Shown one piece after another: positions 1 through 9,869 of a stretch of 64,000 bases of DNA. The notes beneath the pieces are model-generated. The model searched no databases and was not told the origin of the DNA. It saw only the letters and a program-made list of their open reading frames with translations. Origin of the DNA: Bacteroidota bacterium (lineage in GTDB: Bacteria; Bacteroidota; Bacteroidia; NS11-12g; UBA955); contig JAEUUL010000004.1 in NCBI GenBank assembly GCA_016787485.1, positions 62,001-126,000 of the forward strand, given 5' to 3'. Positions within the stretch are counted from its first letter, which is position 1, and each line of letters opens with the position of its first letter. The position numbers and the translations under genes were made by a program.

Positions 1-922
1 CCTCGAGATATATCTTCTCCAGGTATATTCCAATAATTCCAAGAACACACAAAATGAGTCCGGTGGAAAATACAAGAAAAGTAATAATGCTGGTCCAACC
101 CATTACAGAGTCATTTGAAAACAATTTTCTGATAAGAATAAAGATGCCGTAACCAAAGGAGAAAAAAGAAAAAAGGAAACCAATGTAAAGCGATGCCCTG
201 AGCAGGGTACTGGAATGAGCAATAATTCCAACCAATGCCAGCTGGACCCTTTTGCGCAAAGTATAGGAACTCTTGCCTATCTGCCGTTCCTGGTGATCCA
301 CATCTATACCTACGATATTAAAGCCGACATGCCGTAAAAGAGAAGAAATATGCCTGCTCTGTTCACGGAACTTAATGATGGCATTTCTTACCTGCTTATT
401 TACAATATAGAAACTCAGATTTTCAGTTTTAAATTCATTCTTCGCCAATGAATCATACAGTCTGAAATAGATATTCCTAAGGAATTTTCTAAGGAAACTT
501 CTGTTGCCCCGAAATTGTGAGATCCCATATACAATGTCGAAACCTTCAATGGCTTTGTCATACAATTTCCTGATATCCTCAGGCTGATCCTGTAAATCGC
601 AGTCCATTACCACAACCCAGTTACCCGTGGCAAAATCATACCCAGCAGAAATCGCATAATGTTGTCCGAAATTGCGCGATAGATTAATGCCTTTAATGTT
701 TCTATCTGCTGATGCCAGTTTTTGTATAACCGGCCATGCGTTATCAGGACTCTTGTCATTGATCAGCAGTATTTCATAGGTAACTGACATTCCCATGAGG
801 GTACTCGTCAATCTGTCACATAAAGAAATCAGGCATTCTGCACATCCATAGACAGGAACAATGACAGATATTTCCGGATCGGCGGTGTTATTCTGGTGAT
901 GCGGATTAAAGTCTTTTTGCAT
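1..922 (-). CDS. Glycosyltransferase family 2, membrane-anchored (partial, 3' end outside window)
   Basis: The reading frame opens with ATG at 922 and runs off the left edge, so the C-terminus is missing. It begins with a GT-A fold: a VIVPVYG strand near residue 20, then a DxD-type motif in MDCDLQDQPED that would bind the metal and nucleotide-sugar. Two hydrophobic segments follow in the last 80 visible residues. This is the DPM1/GtrB/ArnC layout, in which a sugar is moved from a nucleotide donor to polyprenyl phosphate at the inner membrane. It starts 8 nt after the stop of the upstream membrane protein, so it belongs to the same polysaccharide operon. The exact sugar cannot be read from the sequence. 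Confidence 0.85.
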   Translation of the reverse strand, partial: MQKDFNPHHQNNTADPEISVIVPVYGCAECLISLCDRLTSTLMGMSVTYEILLINDKSPDNAWPVIQKLASADRNIKGINLSRNFGQHYAISAGYDFATGNWVVVMDCDLQDQPEDIRKLYDKAIEGFDIVYGISQFRGNRSFLRKFLRNIYFRLYDSLAKNEFKTENLSFYIVNKQVRNAIIKFREQSRHISSLLRHVGFNIVGIDVDHQERQIGKSSYTLRKRVQLALVGIIAHSSTLLRASLYIGFLFSFFSFGYGIFILIRKLFSNDSVMGWTSIITFLVFSTGLILCVLGIIGIYLEKIYLE

Positions 923-930
923 GCTTGTGT

Positions 931-2682
931 TTACTTTTTATGAAAGGAAGCTGAATCGGAAGAAACCTGCAACACAAAACCATCCTTACCCAGCGGTACT
1001 TCTTTCCAAAAGCTCTTTAACTGCCAGTATTTTTTGATAAGACTGCTGAAATTGCTCCGGATAATCCGGGACTGCTCCTGATTTCTGGATGCAAAATAAA
1101 AAAATACCCTGCCTGATGTTAAGGCTTTCTGCATACTGTCTTTCATCCAGAAAGCCCGGTATCCTTTATTTGCAGGATGATTAAAGAACGGGCCGGTATG
1201 ATAGATGACCGGTCGCTTTCCTACAGGTTCATTCCTGAAATGACAATCGTGAAAGTAAGCAGGATAATTTTCAGGAACACTGATGATATAGCTGGCATTT
1301 AAACCGGACAATTTATCATCAAGCTCATGAATTGCATTTCTGGCCATTAATTTTTCTATTCTGGAATATCTGTTTCCCTGAATAACAGAAATAAAAAGTA
1401 CCGCGCAGAAGAGGATTGAAATAACATTCAACTGAATCCCGTTGACTGGTGTTTTGTTCAGTGAAAAACAAAATAAACATTGAAGAAGAAAAGCGTAAAC
1501 AAAAAGAATATCCGAAACCCTGGAGGGCGGCATTTTGAAAAAGAAAGCCAACAATGCGGTAATCATTAAAAGAAATGCTGTAAAAACAAAGAAACGTATT
1601 GCGGAATCTCTTGCAGGAAAAATTAAATACAGAAGGAAAGAAAGGAGGAGATAATATAAAAACAGCTGATTTTTAAAGAATTTGTCATTGAGAGTCATTC
1701 GTGTGAGAGAAAAAAACCGGCTGGCGGAATACCATGAAGATGTTTCAGCTGACCGGATCATCTTTTGAAGATTATTTGTGCTGAAAGCCGGCACATCCGG
1801 CATCATCCAGTTAAAAAACAATGTTCTTTCCGTATCTGTCCATAATCCGGCTTCCATTACTTTTTCCGCATTGGAAGCCCTTTCAAACAGTGCATAATCA
1901 TGAATTCTGCCGCGTGCAGCCTGCGACTGCAGATATTCCTTCACTTCAGGGTTTCTTTTTTCGGGTGCCAGTTGCTGCAATGCAACGGGTAACAGAACAG
2001 GAATAGCCCAAAACAAGCCCAAAATGGTCAGTTTCTTTACAGTAAACGGAAAATATTCACTACGGTTTTTCCACAGTATATAAGCCCAAACCGGAAGAGA
2101 AAATGCAGCGATTAATAAAAAGAAATCATACCTGTACCAACCAGACAATAATAGTAAAACACAAGCCGATATATAAACATATTTTCCGGAATTATTTCTG
2201 TTGAGGACATGATAAAACAATGCAATCCACCCTGTTGCGGACAGAATTCCTGCAGCATAGGTAAACTGCACTTCTGTAAGCAATTTTAATCCCAAAAGGG
2301 CCAGAAAGAAAAGAAGAATAGCTATTCCACTATTCCGGAATTGCTGACTCCGGAAACAACAGATATGAAATACAAGGGCAAAAGCATATGAAACGAAGAC
2401 TGTATATAAAACCGGATACCACTCGAGTATGCCTATTTTCTGATACAGAAAAGAATACAGGATACCCAGATAGGATGAGGAATAAAGTATAAATGACGAG
2501 GCATCAAAAGGGGCTATTTGTTTCACAATCATAACCATGTCAAAATCGTCATTGTTGTGATATGCAACACCACAAAACCAGGCTGTTGCAAAAAAGAAGA
2601 TCCAAAGAGCTCCCAGATTCACAACGCTGATATTCCAGAGGGAATTCAGCCTATGAAACAAACGATCTGATGCTGAAGTCAT
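931..2682 (-). CDS. Polytopic membrane protein, putative GT-C-type glycosyltransferase
   Basis: This 583-residue protein has about eleven hydrophobic segments, followed by a soluble tail of roughly 140 residues. Near residue 43, just after the first membrane segment, is a NNDDFD motif. An acidic pair in the first extracytoplasmic loop is typical of GT-C transferases that use polyprenyl-phosphate sugars. The adjoining DPM1/GtrB-like enzyme would make such a donor, so the two may act as a pair that decorates the exported polysaccharide. It could instead be a polymerase or an uncharacterised membrane component; the family assignment rests on topology and context. Confidence 0.7.
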   Translation of the reverse strand: MTSASDRLFHRLNSLWNISVVNLGALWIFFFATAWFCGVAYHNNDDFDMVMIVKQIAPFDASSFILYSSSYLGILYSFLYQKIGILEWYPVLYTVFVSYAFALVFHICCFRSQQFRNSGIAILLFFLALLGLKLLTEVQFTYAAGILSATGWIALFYHVLNRNNSGKYVYISACVLLLLSGWYRYDFFLLIAAFSLPVWAYILWKNRSEYFPFTVKKLTILGLFWAIPVLLPVALQQLAPEKRNPEVKEYLQSQAARGRIHDYALFERASNAEKVMEAGLWTDTERTLFFNWMMPDVPAFSTNNLQKMIRSAETSSWYSASRFFSLTRMTLNDKFFKNQLFLYYLLLSFLLYLIFPARDSAIRFFVFTAFLLMITALLAFFFKMPPSRVSDILFVYAFLLQCLFCFSLNKTPVNGIQLNVISILFCAVLFISVIQGNRYSRIEKLMARNAIHELDDKLSGLNASYIISVPENYPAYFHDCHFRNEPVGKRPVIYHTGPFFNHPANKGYRAFWMKDSMQKALTSGRVFFYFASRNQEQSRIIRSNFSSLIKKYWQLKSFWKEVPLGKDGFVLQVSSDSASFHKK

Positions 2683-2697
2683 GAATGAAAAAGCGTA

Positions 2698-3801
2698 TTA
2701 ATTAAAGAACATTTTAATCTGACCGGCTATATACTCAATCATCTCAACCGTTAATTCAGGATACATGGGTAATGATAAAATCTGATCCTGATGGGAAGCT
2801 GACACCGGAAAATCTTTTGCTGACAGGCCAAGACGTGAATATGCCGGCAACAGGGGCAAAGCGGTGGGATAATGAATGGCTGTTTCTATTCCTTTTTCCT
2901 TCAACCAGATGGCCAGTTCGTTCCGACGCGCGGTGCGAATGACATAGAGGTGAAAAGTGTGCATGGAATCGGGCCTTACCACAGGCAGGACCAAATCGCC
3001 TATGCCCTTCAGCGCATGAGTATAAGCAGCAGCATTGCGAATCCGGCTCTCAGTCCACCTGAGTATATGCGGCAGCTTTACATTGAGAACAGCAGCCTGC
3101 AATCCATCCATGCGGCTGTTTATCCCTTCTATTTCATGTTTGTGTTTTTGCAGAGCACCATGTCTGGCATACATGCGGCATTTCTCAGCAAGTTCATCAT
3201 CATTTGTGATGATACAACCTGCATCCCCATAGGCGCCGAGATTCTTGCCGGGGTAAAAACTGAACGAACCGGCAATGCCCATGGTGCCCGCCCTTTTGCC
3301 CCTGAATTCCGAAAAATGAGATTGGGCACAATCCTCAATCACATGAAGCTTGTAGCGGGCGGCAATGTCCATCACTGCATCCATATTCACCATTTGTCCG
3401 TGCAAATGCACCGGAATGATAGCGCGGGTGCGGGGTGTGATTAATGCTTCCAGCAGGGTTTCATCCATTGAATAATAACCGGGGTGCACATCGGCAAACA
3501 CGGGTGTGGCACCTGTCTGGGAAATGGTTTCAGACGAAGAAATCCAGCTGTTGGCCGCAGTGATAACCTCGTCGCCAGTGCCGATTCCCAGCATTTTCAT
3601 GATGATATACAGCGAATCCGTGCCATTGGCCACAGAAATGCAGTGTTTCACCCCGTACAAACGGCTGAATTCTTCTTCAAACCGGGACACATGTGTACCT
3701 CCGATAAAAGCTGTATCTTCTAAAACAGATGCAATGGCCGCATCCATTTCAGGCTTAAGGCTGTGGTACTGTGATTTTAAATCTACAAAAGGAATATGCA
3801 T
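2698..3801 (-). CDS. DegT/DnrJ/EryC1/StrS sugar aminotransferase (WlbC/WbpE-like)
   Basis: A 367-residue PLP-dependent aminotransferase. The Schiff-base lysine is probably K186 in FYPGKNLGAYGDAG, and the aspartate that pairs with the PLP ring nitrogen is D157 in VIEDCAQ. The family transfers an amino group, usually from glutamate, to a keto nucleotide sugar. The gene is 5 nt downstream of a Gfo/Idh dehydrogenase resembling WlbA. That pair matches steps 2 and 3 of the UDP-2,3-diacetamido sugar pathway, so a 3-amino sugar product is likely. The next step, an N-acetyltransferase, is plausibly encoded at 30,618. Confidence 0.88.
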   Translation of the reverse strand: MHIPFVDLKSQYHSLKPEMDAAIASVLEDTAFIGGTHVSRFEEEFSRLYGVKHCISVANGTDSLYIIMKMLGIGTGDEVITAANSWISSSETISQTGATPVFADVHPGYYSMDETLLEALITPRTRAIIPVHLHGQMVNMDAVMDIAARYKLHVIEDCAQSHFSEFRGKRAGTMGIAGSFSFYPGKNLGAYGDAGCIITNDDELAEKCRMYARHGALQKHKHEIEGINSRMDGLQAAVLNVKLPHILRWTESRIRNAAAYTHALKGIGDLVLPVVRPDSMHTFHLYVIRTARRNELAIWLKEKGIETAIHYPTALPLLPAYSRLGLSAKDFPVSASHQDQILSLPMYPELTVEMIEYIAGQIKMFFN

Positions 3802-3806
3802 GATTT

Positions 3807-4835
3807 TCAGGGAGTAATTGCCTGATATATTTTGTCTATAATCTCTACGGTTTTCAGCCCTTCAAACGCGTTGGTACTGATGGATGCCCCATTTGTGAGC
3901 ACATCAATGAGGTTTTCATACACTTTATCATGATTGCTCATAGAGCCCTGGTAATTGCCATAATTGTTTGCGGTATTGCCTGTAGGCAGGTTTTCAATGG
4001 AATAGTCCTGTATTTTCTGATACTCAAGTTCATTGAGATATTGCCCGCCGATTTTTACGGTGCCTTTCTCTGCAAAAATGGTGAGTGAGCCCTCCATGTT
4101 TTTTTCAAAACTATTTACAGTGTAATTGATGGTACCGATGGCACCGTTATAAAATTCGAGGGCAACCACTCCGGTATCTTCAAATTCAATGATCCCATCG
4201 TGGGCATAATTTGCCGAAAATCCGGCGACCTTGCGGACATCGCCTACGAGCCAATACAGCAAATCAACAAAATGGCTGAATTGGGTATATAGGGTGCCAC
4301 CGTCCAGTTCGCGGGTACCTTTCCATGAATTGGCATAGTAATCGGGATTGCGGTTCCAGAAACAGGAAAGTTGTATGCTGTAAATCTTACCCAACCGACC
4401 CTCGTCAATGGCGTTTTTCACCGCCTGCACCGGAGGATTGAACCGGTTCTGTTTGATGGCAAAAAGTCGGCGGTTCGCCATTTCGGCTGCTTTAATCATT
4501 TCTCCACAGTCATAGACGGAGATGGCCAGGGGCTTTTCGCACAGCACATGAAAACCGGCTTTAAGCGCAGCGATTGCATGTTCAGCATGAAGTCCATTGG
4601 GAGAGCAGATACTGATGACATCCAGATTGCCAGCCTCTGCGGACAGCATGGATTCAGCGGTTGTATATACCCTGGTATTGTACTGTTGCGCCAGTGCCCG
4701 TGCTTTGTCCTCCACAACATCGCAAACGGCAGCCAGCACACCTTGCTTTGCTATATGTTCGGCATGTCTTTGTGCGATTCTCCCACAACCGATAATGCCA
4801 AAACGTATTTTTGAATCTGAAGTGCTTTCTGTCAT
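3807..4835 (-). CDS. Gfo/Idh/MocA oxidoreductase (WlbA/WbpB-like nucleotide-sugar dehydrogenase)
   Basis: The 342-residue protein begins with a Rossmann fold, GIIGCGRIAQRH at residues 14-25, and carries the family motif CEKPLA, whose lysine is catalytic. Length and composition fit the UDP-GlcNAc(A) 3-dehydrogenase group (WlbA/WbpB), which oxidises C3 of the sugar so that an aminotransferase can act. The aminotransferase follows immediately. The gene overlaps the upstream glycosyltransferase by 4 nt, showing translational coupling. The 3-dehydrogenase role is inferred from this neighbour; the superfamily call is secure. Confidence 0.87.
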   Translation of the reverse strand: MTESTSDSKIRFGIIGCGRIAQRHAEHIAKQGVLAAVCDVVEDKARALAQQYNTRVYTTAESMLSAEAGNLDVISICSPNGLHAEHAIAALKAGFHVLCEKPLAISVYDCGEMIKAAEMANRRLFAIKQNRFNPPVQAVKNAIDEGRLGKIYSIQLSCFWNRNPDYYANSWKGTRELDGGTLYTQFSHFVDLLYWLVGDVRKVAGFSANYAHDGIIEFEDTGVVALEFYNGAIGTINYTVNSFEKNMEGSLTIFAEKGTVKIGGQYLNELEYQKIQDYSIENLPTGNTANNYGNYQGSMSNHDKVYENLIDVLTNGASISTNAFEGLKTVEIIDKIYQAITP

Positions 4836-6040
4836 TTTATTTTTAATAATATCTCTGATAGTTCTTTCATTTTCACCTGAAAATCCATGTTTGCAATGGC
4901 ATAATTTCTGATTTTTATGCTTGCAAGCGAATCCCTGTAAAGGTTTTCTGCAAACTGAATAACCTTTGCCATATCCGGAACCTGCATAGGAGTAAGATGC
5001 AGAGCCAGACCTGCAGTAACCAGACCGGTATAGTCGGGGTCGGTATGTGCATATACCGCAGGTATACCTCGTGCGGCATACTCGCGCATTTTCAATGTAC
5101 TGGCCTCATTCAAGCCTTTGCGCTGAAATGCAAATGTGCCTAATGCGAGATGACAAATGTCTGCAAGTTTATCAATGGCCTCTGCATTGCAGTACCCGTG
5201 GCGGATAATAAAATCATCCTGATACTGATTTAACAAATGGTCTTCGCCGGCCAGATGCAGAACAATATGAACCGGCCCTTTGTAATTCCGTATACCTCCA
5301 ACGATAAGGTCAATACCATGCCAGTCAACTGCTGTGCTGCCACCGACCAACATGAGAAGATGGATTTCTTTTCCTGTAAATTCCGGGGAAGTACGCAACG
5401 GACAGGAATGTGTATCGATACCATTTGTGACAGTATACGTATTGGGTATACCAAAGCAGGCTCTTTGTTTTTCATACTCAGCTATTTCACTGGTCACAGC
5501 CACAAGGTTTTTTACTTTGCCCAAAGACAAAGACCCAAAAACCCATTCATTAAGCAAGGGTATGGCAGAATATTCCATCCAACTCAGAAATTTACCCGGC
5601 TTAATACCAAGGGGATTCTCTTTTAGCAGCGCTTTGATCTGATCAATCTCTTTGGTTTGATGCTCAGTAATTATTTTATCCCGATACAATCGGATAAACC
5701 GAAACCATCTGCGATTTGGTGCTGCATTTCTGACATAAAAAATATTGTATTCCGCAGCATTTTGCTTTGCCCATTCCAACAGAGAATTCACCCGGATTCT
5801 TCTTTCTCTGATGCTTCTGAACCAATTGCCAACCGTTTCGGGAATTGGCACGAATTGAACATGGGAAGGTGCAACAAATCCACTCTGTATCATGTCCGAA
5901 GTAAAAAAAATACCCGTGGTACTCAATCCCAAATCATTTAATGCCTGAATTTGTTCGCGTATTTTTTTTTGTACAGAATTTTCACGCATACCTGCATGTA
6001 AAAAAATATACGCTGCTTTTAATGGTTTTGCCTGACTCAA
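4832..6040 (-). CDS. GT-B glycosyltransferase (GT4-like)
   Basis: A 402-residue protein with an N-terminal AAYIFLHAGM strand/loop and a C-terminal nucleotide-sugar domain containing an LNEAS...KMREYAARGIP stretch, typical of the GT4 donor-binding half. It probably adds one sugar to the growing lipid-linked glycan in the cytoplasm. No ATG lies upstream of the conserved N-terminus. The likely start is a TTG at 6040 that overlaps the asnB stop by 4 nt (TTGA), the same coupling geometry as the ATGA overlaps elsewhere in the operon. Donor and acceptor are unknown. Confidence 0.8.
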   Translation of the reverse strand: MSQAKPLKAAYIFLHAGMRENSVQKKIREQIQALNDLGLSTTGIFFTSDMIQSGFVAPSHVQFVPIPETVGNWFRSIRERRIRVNSLLEWAKQNAAEYNIFYVRNAAPNRRWFRFIRLYRDKIITEHQTKEIDQIKALLKENPLGIKPGKFLSWMEYSAIPLLNEWVFGSLSLGKVKNLVAVTSEIAEYEKQRACFGIPNTYTVTNGIDTHSCPLRTSPEFTGKEIHLLMLVGGSTAVDWHGIDLIVGGIRNYKGPVHIVLHLAGEDHLLNQYQDDFIIRHGYCNAEAIDKLADICHLALGTFAFQRKGLNEASTLKMREYAARGIPAVYAHTDPDYTGLVTAGLALHLTPMQVPDMAKVIQFAENLYRDSLASIKIRNYAIANMDFQVKMKELSEILLKIK

Positions 6041-7941
6041 TGGGAAGTGATAAGGTATAAGTTGAGTTTGAGCCAGAGTTTACGTGCCTGTTCTACAGAC
6101 AGGGTTTTATTGAGCAGTGATTGGCGTGTATCGCCGGAAACATGATATTTTTTAATATAGGGATTGCTTATAAAATCTCCTGAATGCACCAAATCCAAAG
6201 CCCAGGAGTTCAGGGTTCCGTTCAACCAGCTGTTCATTTCTGTGGTAAAACCCACTTTATAGGTTCGGTTTGAGATGGTCTCAGGCATTATATCCCGCAA
6301 TGCGTCGCGCAGAATACGCTTTGTAAAACCTGCACCGACCCGGAATTCCAAAGGCAGAGACATAGTAAACGCCACAAGTCTGTAATCGAGAAAAGGCATA
6401 CGGCTTTCCACCCCATGCCGCATAGAACTCACATCGAAATTCCGCAGAATAGACGGTAAGGGATTGCGGAACATGGCAGAATATGAGAGTTGCTCTCCAA
6501 ATCCTGTTCTGTCCGGATGGATGCCACTGAGCCATTGCTGGTACGCAGCCGGCAGGTTTTGATGCGGTTTGCCCGTTTTTTTTATCCAGCTGCCAATCCT
6601 GTGCCTGAGCCGTTTCCGTGTCCGGATGGCCTGTTCAAGATCCTGCTGAAGGCGCTGTTTTGTGGAATGCTGATGAGATGGTATGTACATGGGAACCAGC
6701 ACATCCATCCATTCTGAGGCCATGGAGGTGCTTCCGTGCCAAAGGTCGTTCATGAACAAATCATAAACCATGTCTCTGTAACCATAAAGATATTCATCAG
6801 CTCCATGCCCGTCCATGCTGATTTTATAACCACCCTTGTTCACAGCCTGATAGACTGCATCCGTGATTACCAGCGGAGTTCCGTTCAACTGGTCCAATTG
6901 TCGCGCAGATGCCGTAATGTTTTCGGGAGAAATACAATCTGCAGCACTCAGTACGGTAGCCTTACCATGCACATGGTTTACCACATCCATTGCAAAAGCA
7001 GCCTCATCATTTTCATGCCCGGGGAAGGACATAATAAAAGCCTGCTGCCATGCATCGGGAACACGGCCTTCAATTCTGCCACTCTTACCCAAATGATATA
7101 AAGCACTGTAAACAGAACTGCTGTCGAGGCCTCCTGACAGAGCCGTTGCCAATCCCACATCACTGCGCAGACGGATGGCAACTGCATCGAGAAAAAGATC
7201 CCTGAACATCTCTACTGCCTCATTGTATGTGCCGTGGAATGGCTGAATATGTGCAGAAAGGTGAAACCACTGTACCGGGTTTGAAAAACCATCAGCATGG
7301 ATGGTGATATAATGGCCACCCGGCAAAGTCTGAATTTCAGAATACAGGGTTTTGCCCAGTGCAGCAGGGGCAAAAGGATCTGCCATAGAAGCATCGAGCA
7401 TCGTCTCATCCACCGTATGGCAATTCCAGGGCAGGGTGCGGAAACTGCGTGTTTCTGAGGCAAAGGCAAACTTGCCCTGCGAATGGGTATAAAATAGGGG
7501 CTTGATACCGAACCGGTCTCTGCACAGGGTGATCTGCTGAGACTTATGGTCGTAAATGGCCATTGCCCACATACCATTGAACTTATTGAAAGCAGAAACG
7601 CCCCATTTGTGCCAGGAACAGAGTATGACTTCCGTATCGCTTTGGGTTAAGAAAGAGTAACCCGCCTGAATCAGTTCTGTCCTGAGTTCAATGAAATTAT
7701 AAACTTCTCCATTGTAAACGAGGGTAAGACCCAAATCCTCGCGGGTCATGGGTTGCGAAGCAGCATCTGAAAGGTCGAGAATGGAAAGGCGGCGGTGACC
7801 GAAGGCAATATTGCGGCCCGGAGAGAACCAAACACCACGGCCATCGGGACCGCGGTGGACAAGGCTATCCGTAAACCTATCCATATCTCCGGCTAAAACC
7901 GGAGTTTTATCCAAATGAATGATGCCTGTGATGCCGCACAT
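6037..7941 (-). CDS. asnB: Asparagine synthase, glutamine-hydrolysing
   Basis: This 634-residue protein has both AsnB domains. The N-terminal glutaminase begins MCGITGI, with Cys2 as nucleophile. The C-terminal ATP-pyrophosphatase domain has the SGGLDSS phosphate loop. AsnB-like enzymes transfer ammonia from glutamine to an adenylated carboxylate. Inside polysaccharide operons they are often thought to amidate uronic acids or other sugar carboxylates rather than make free asparagine. Here the gene sits between a methyltransferase and a glycosyltransferase, with a 4-nt gap on one side and a 4-nt overlap on the other. Amidation of a sugar acid is therefore a reasonable inference. Confidence 0.9.
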   Translation of the reverse strand: MCGITGIIHLDKTPVLAGDMDRFTDSLVHRGPDGRGVWFSPGRNIAFGHRRLSILDLSDAASQPMTREDLGLTLVYNGEVYNFIELRTELIQAGYSFLTQSDTEVILCSWHKWGVSAFNKFNGMWAMAIYDHKSQQITLCRDRFGIKPLFYTHSQGKFAFASETRSFRTLPWNCHTVDETMLDASMADPFAPAALGKTLYSEIQTLPGGHYITIHADGFSNPVQWFHLSAHIQPFHGTYNEAVEMFRDLFLDAVAIRLRSDVGLATALSGGLDSSSVYSALYHLGKSGRIEGRVPDAWQQAFIMSFPGHENDEAAFAMDVVNHVHGKATVLSAADCISPENITASARQLDQLNGTPLVITDAVYQAVNKGGYKISMDGHGADEYLYGYRDMVYDLFMNDLWHGSTSMASEWMDVLVPMYIPSHQHSTKQRLQQDLEQAIRTRKRLRHRIGSWIKKTGKPHQNLPAAYQQWLSGIHPDRTGFGEQLSYSAMFRNPLPSILRNFDVSSMRHGVESRMPFLDYRLVAFTMSLPLEFRVGAGFTKRILRDALRDIMPETISNRTYKVGFTTEMNSWLNGTLNSWALDLVHSGDFISNPYIKKYHVSGDTRQSLLNKTLSVEQARKLWLKLNLYLITSH

Positions 7942-7945
7942 ACAA

Positions 7946-8659
7946 TTATTTTGAAGCTACAAGGATATAACCCATGGGAAAAGTGGGTCTGCTGCGCATG
8001 GACAATCTCTGCACAAAACCTCTGCGCGCAAGAAATCTGCCGAGTGATTTCCAGCAGGCAAGAAACATGTTCTTTGCAGGCAAATTGTAATAATCATATC
8101 CTTTATAAACCAGATCGAAAAGCACCTCAGGCAGCCCACCATAGGCTTCAAGCAGTTCAATTTTCAGTGCATTCTCTTCACAATAATCTCTGAGTTTAAA
8201 ATGTGAGTACCTGTAATAATCCCAGGGGTCGGCGTGTATCCAATACAAATACGGCACTGTCACTATCAATTTGCCCCCGGGTTTCAATACCCTCGTCATT
8301 TCGGAAAACAACTGACCCGGTTTTTTCACGTGCTCAAGCACATCGGTACACAAAACCGTGTCATAAGTTTCATTCCTGAACTCCGTAAGTGGCTCATTCA
8401 AATCGACAATATGATCCAGATGTTCAATGCTGAGATTTGAATCGGGCCAGTCAATACAGGTGATATCCGAAACATTGTCTTTATACCAGGCATAATACGG
8501 TACATCTCCACATCCCACATCCAGCAGTGAACCCGCAGTATGCTGCCTGATAACCGGTTCGTATGCGTTACCTATGATGGCTTCCATGGGAGAGCCGATT
8601 ATCCTGCCTTTTTTATTGCGGTTAAATCGTTTCTGCTTCCAATCCTCAATTCTTTTCAT
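7946..8659 (-). CDS. Class I SAM-dependent methyltransferase
   Basis: The 237-residue protein contains the SAM-binding glycine loop LLDVGCGDVPYY at about residues 41-52, a later acidic CIDW strand, and LCTDVLEHV followed by LKPGGKLIVTVPY. All are typical of the Methyltransf_11 group. It could O-methylate a sugar or cap the chain. It overlaps the upstream glycosyltransferase gene by 14 nt and is separated from asnB by 4 nt, so it is part of the operon. The substrate cannot be read from the sequence. Confidence 0.85.
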   Translation of the reverse strand: MKRIEDWKQKRFNRNKKGRIIGSPMEAIIGNAYEPVIRQHTAGSLLDVGCGDVPYYAWYKDNVSDITCIDWPDSNLSIEHLDHIVDLNEPLTEFRNETYDTVLCTDVLEHVKKPGQLFSEMTRVLKPGGKLIVTVPYLYWIHADPWDYYRYSHFKLRDYCEENALKIELLEAYGGLPEVLFDLVYKGYDYYNLPAKNMFLACWKSLGRFLARRGFVQRLSMRSRPTFPMGYILVASK

Positions 8660-9869
8660 ATCCTTTTAATTCAAACATAAAACGGGGATAATTCAGCTCT
8701 GCATTATAATTTATCCGCTGAAACTGCTGTATTTCACCGCGTTCGGATTCACGCTGCTGAAAATCAGATAACCAGGTGCAGATTTTTTCGGCTTCAATTG
8801 CCGGATTAAATTTTTTCTCCAGCAACATACCTGTTTTCTGATTTACAATTTCAGGGATACCGCAAATGTCACATGCCACGACAGGAATCCCGAAAGCCAT
8901 GGCCTCCATTATACTGACAGGTATACCTTCAAAATCACTCACATTGATGAGGGCATGCACTGGATGATTCTCATAAAACCTGTAAATTTCCGGGTTTGAA
9001 ACATGTCCGTGATAATGAAAATGAATATGATCCGGCAATTGCGCTGTTTTTTCCAGAAATTCTTTTTCCATGGACCCGGAACCAAAGTGATGCCATACAA
9101 CGGGTTGGGTAAAATGCGCTATTAAATCAACCAATAAAAGAGGTCTCTTATAATGAGACAAAGAAGAACAGGAAACCAATACCAAAGGACTCCCTGAAGG
9201 TTGAATACTGGCTGGGCAGGATGTTACTCCCAGTCTGTGTACTCTGGTCAAATTCGCCCTGGGATGCTGATCGCGGATGTAATTATATGCATAATCAGAA
9301 ATAGGGACTATTGCATCTACACTTTTAATCTCTGAATAGCGGAATGGAATATAACCACGCGGATGAAATTCCTCTTCAAAGTCATACAAATGCACCCTAG
9401 TTTTTAATGTCGCGGTCATACCCATTTTTTTTGCCATGACCAATGCACTTGCTGTATCATTAAACCAATATGAATACAATAACGGTCTGGAAGCGTGGGC
9501 TGAAATCGAATTTTTCCATGCCACAGCCTGACGAAGTAAACCCACCCAATGGTAGAAATTCCAGCGGAAACGGAAAATATATTCCCAGCGATGACGGGAA
9601 GCCATCAATTCATAGAAAAAATATTGAATAAATAACAGGAAATGTCTGGATAACAATTGTCTTAACGGCATTTCGGCCGGGCCGGGAGGAGACAGTACAT
9701 GAACATTGACAGGTAATTCCATACAATACTCAGAACCTGAATTTGCAGGATATATATACACCTTATCAAACGCTTTGGCCAAATAGACAATTTCAGTTTC
9801 CAAAAATGATTCTCCGTGCAGAAAAGGAAACCGATTGGTAAATAAAAGTACTTCCCTGTTTTCAGGCAT
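8646..9869 (-). CDS. GT-B glycosyltransferase (GT4 family)
   Basis: A 407-residue protein. Its C-terminal half carries the GT4 donor-binding signature, here FEGIPVSIMEAMAFGIPVVA, in which the two glutamates spaced about eight residues apart contact the nucleotide-sugar. The N-terminal half starts VLLFTNRFPFLHGESFLETE, a common acceptor-domain opening in this family. It probably adds one residue of the repeating unit at the cytoplasmic face. It overlaps its upstream neighbour by 8 nt. The sugar specificity is unknown. Confidence 0.88.
   Translation of the reverse strand: MPENREVLLFTNRFPFLHGESFLETEIVYLAKAFDKVYIYPANSGSEYCMELPVNVHVLSPPGPAEMPLRQLLSRHFLLFIQYFFYELMASRHRWEYIFRFRWNFYHWVGLLRQAVAWKNSISAHASRPLLYSYWFNDTASALVMAKKMGMTATLKTRVHLYDFEEEFHPRGYIPFRYSEIKSVDAIVPISDYAYNYIRDQHPRANLTRVHRLGVTSCPASIQPSGSPLVLVSCSSLSHYKRPLLLVDLIAHFTQPVVWHHFGSGSMEKEFLEKTAQLPDHIHFHYHGHVSNPEIYRFYENHPVHALINVSDFEGIPVSIMEAMAFGIPVVACDICGIPEIVNQKTGMLLEKKFNPAIEAEKICTWLSDFQQRESERGEIQQFQRINYNAELNYPRFMFELKGYEKN

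Noticed and set aside
2872-3444. A 190-codon frame antisense to the aminotransferase
   Set aside because: It is a shadow of the reverse-strand gene; the minus-strand protein has all aminotransferase motifs.
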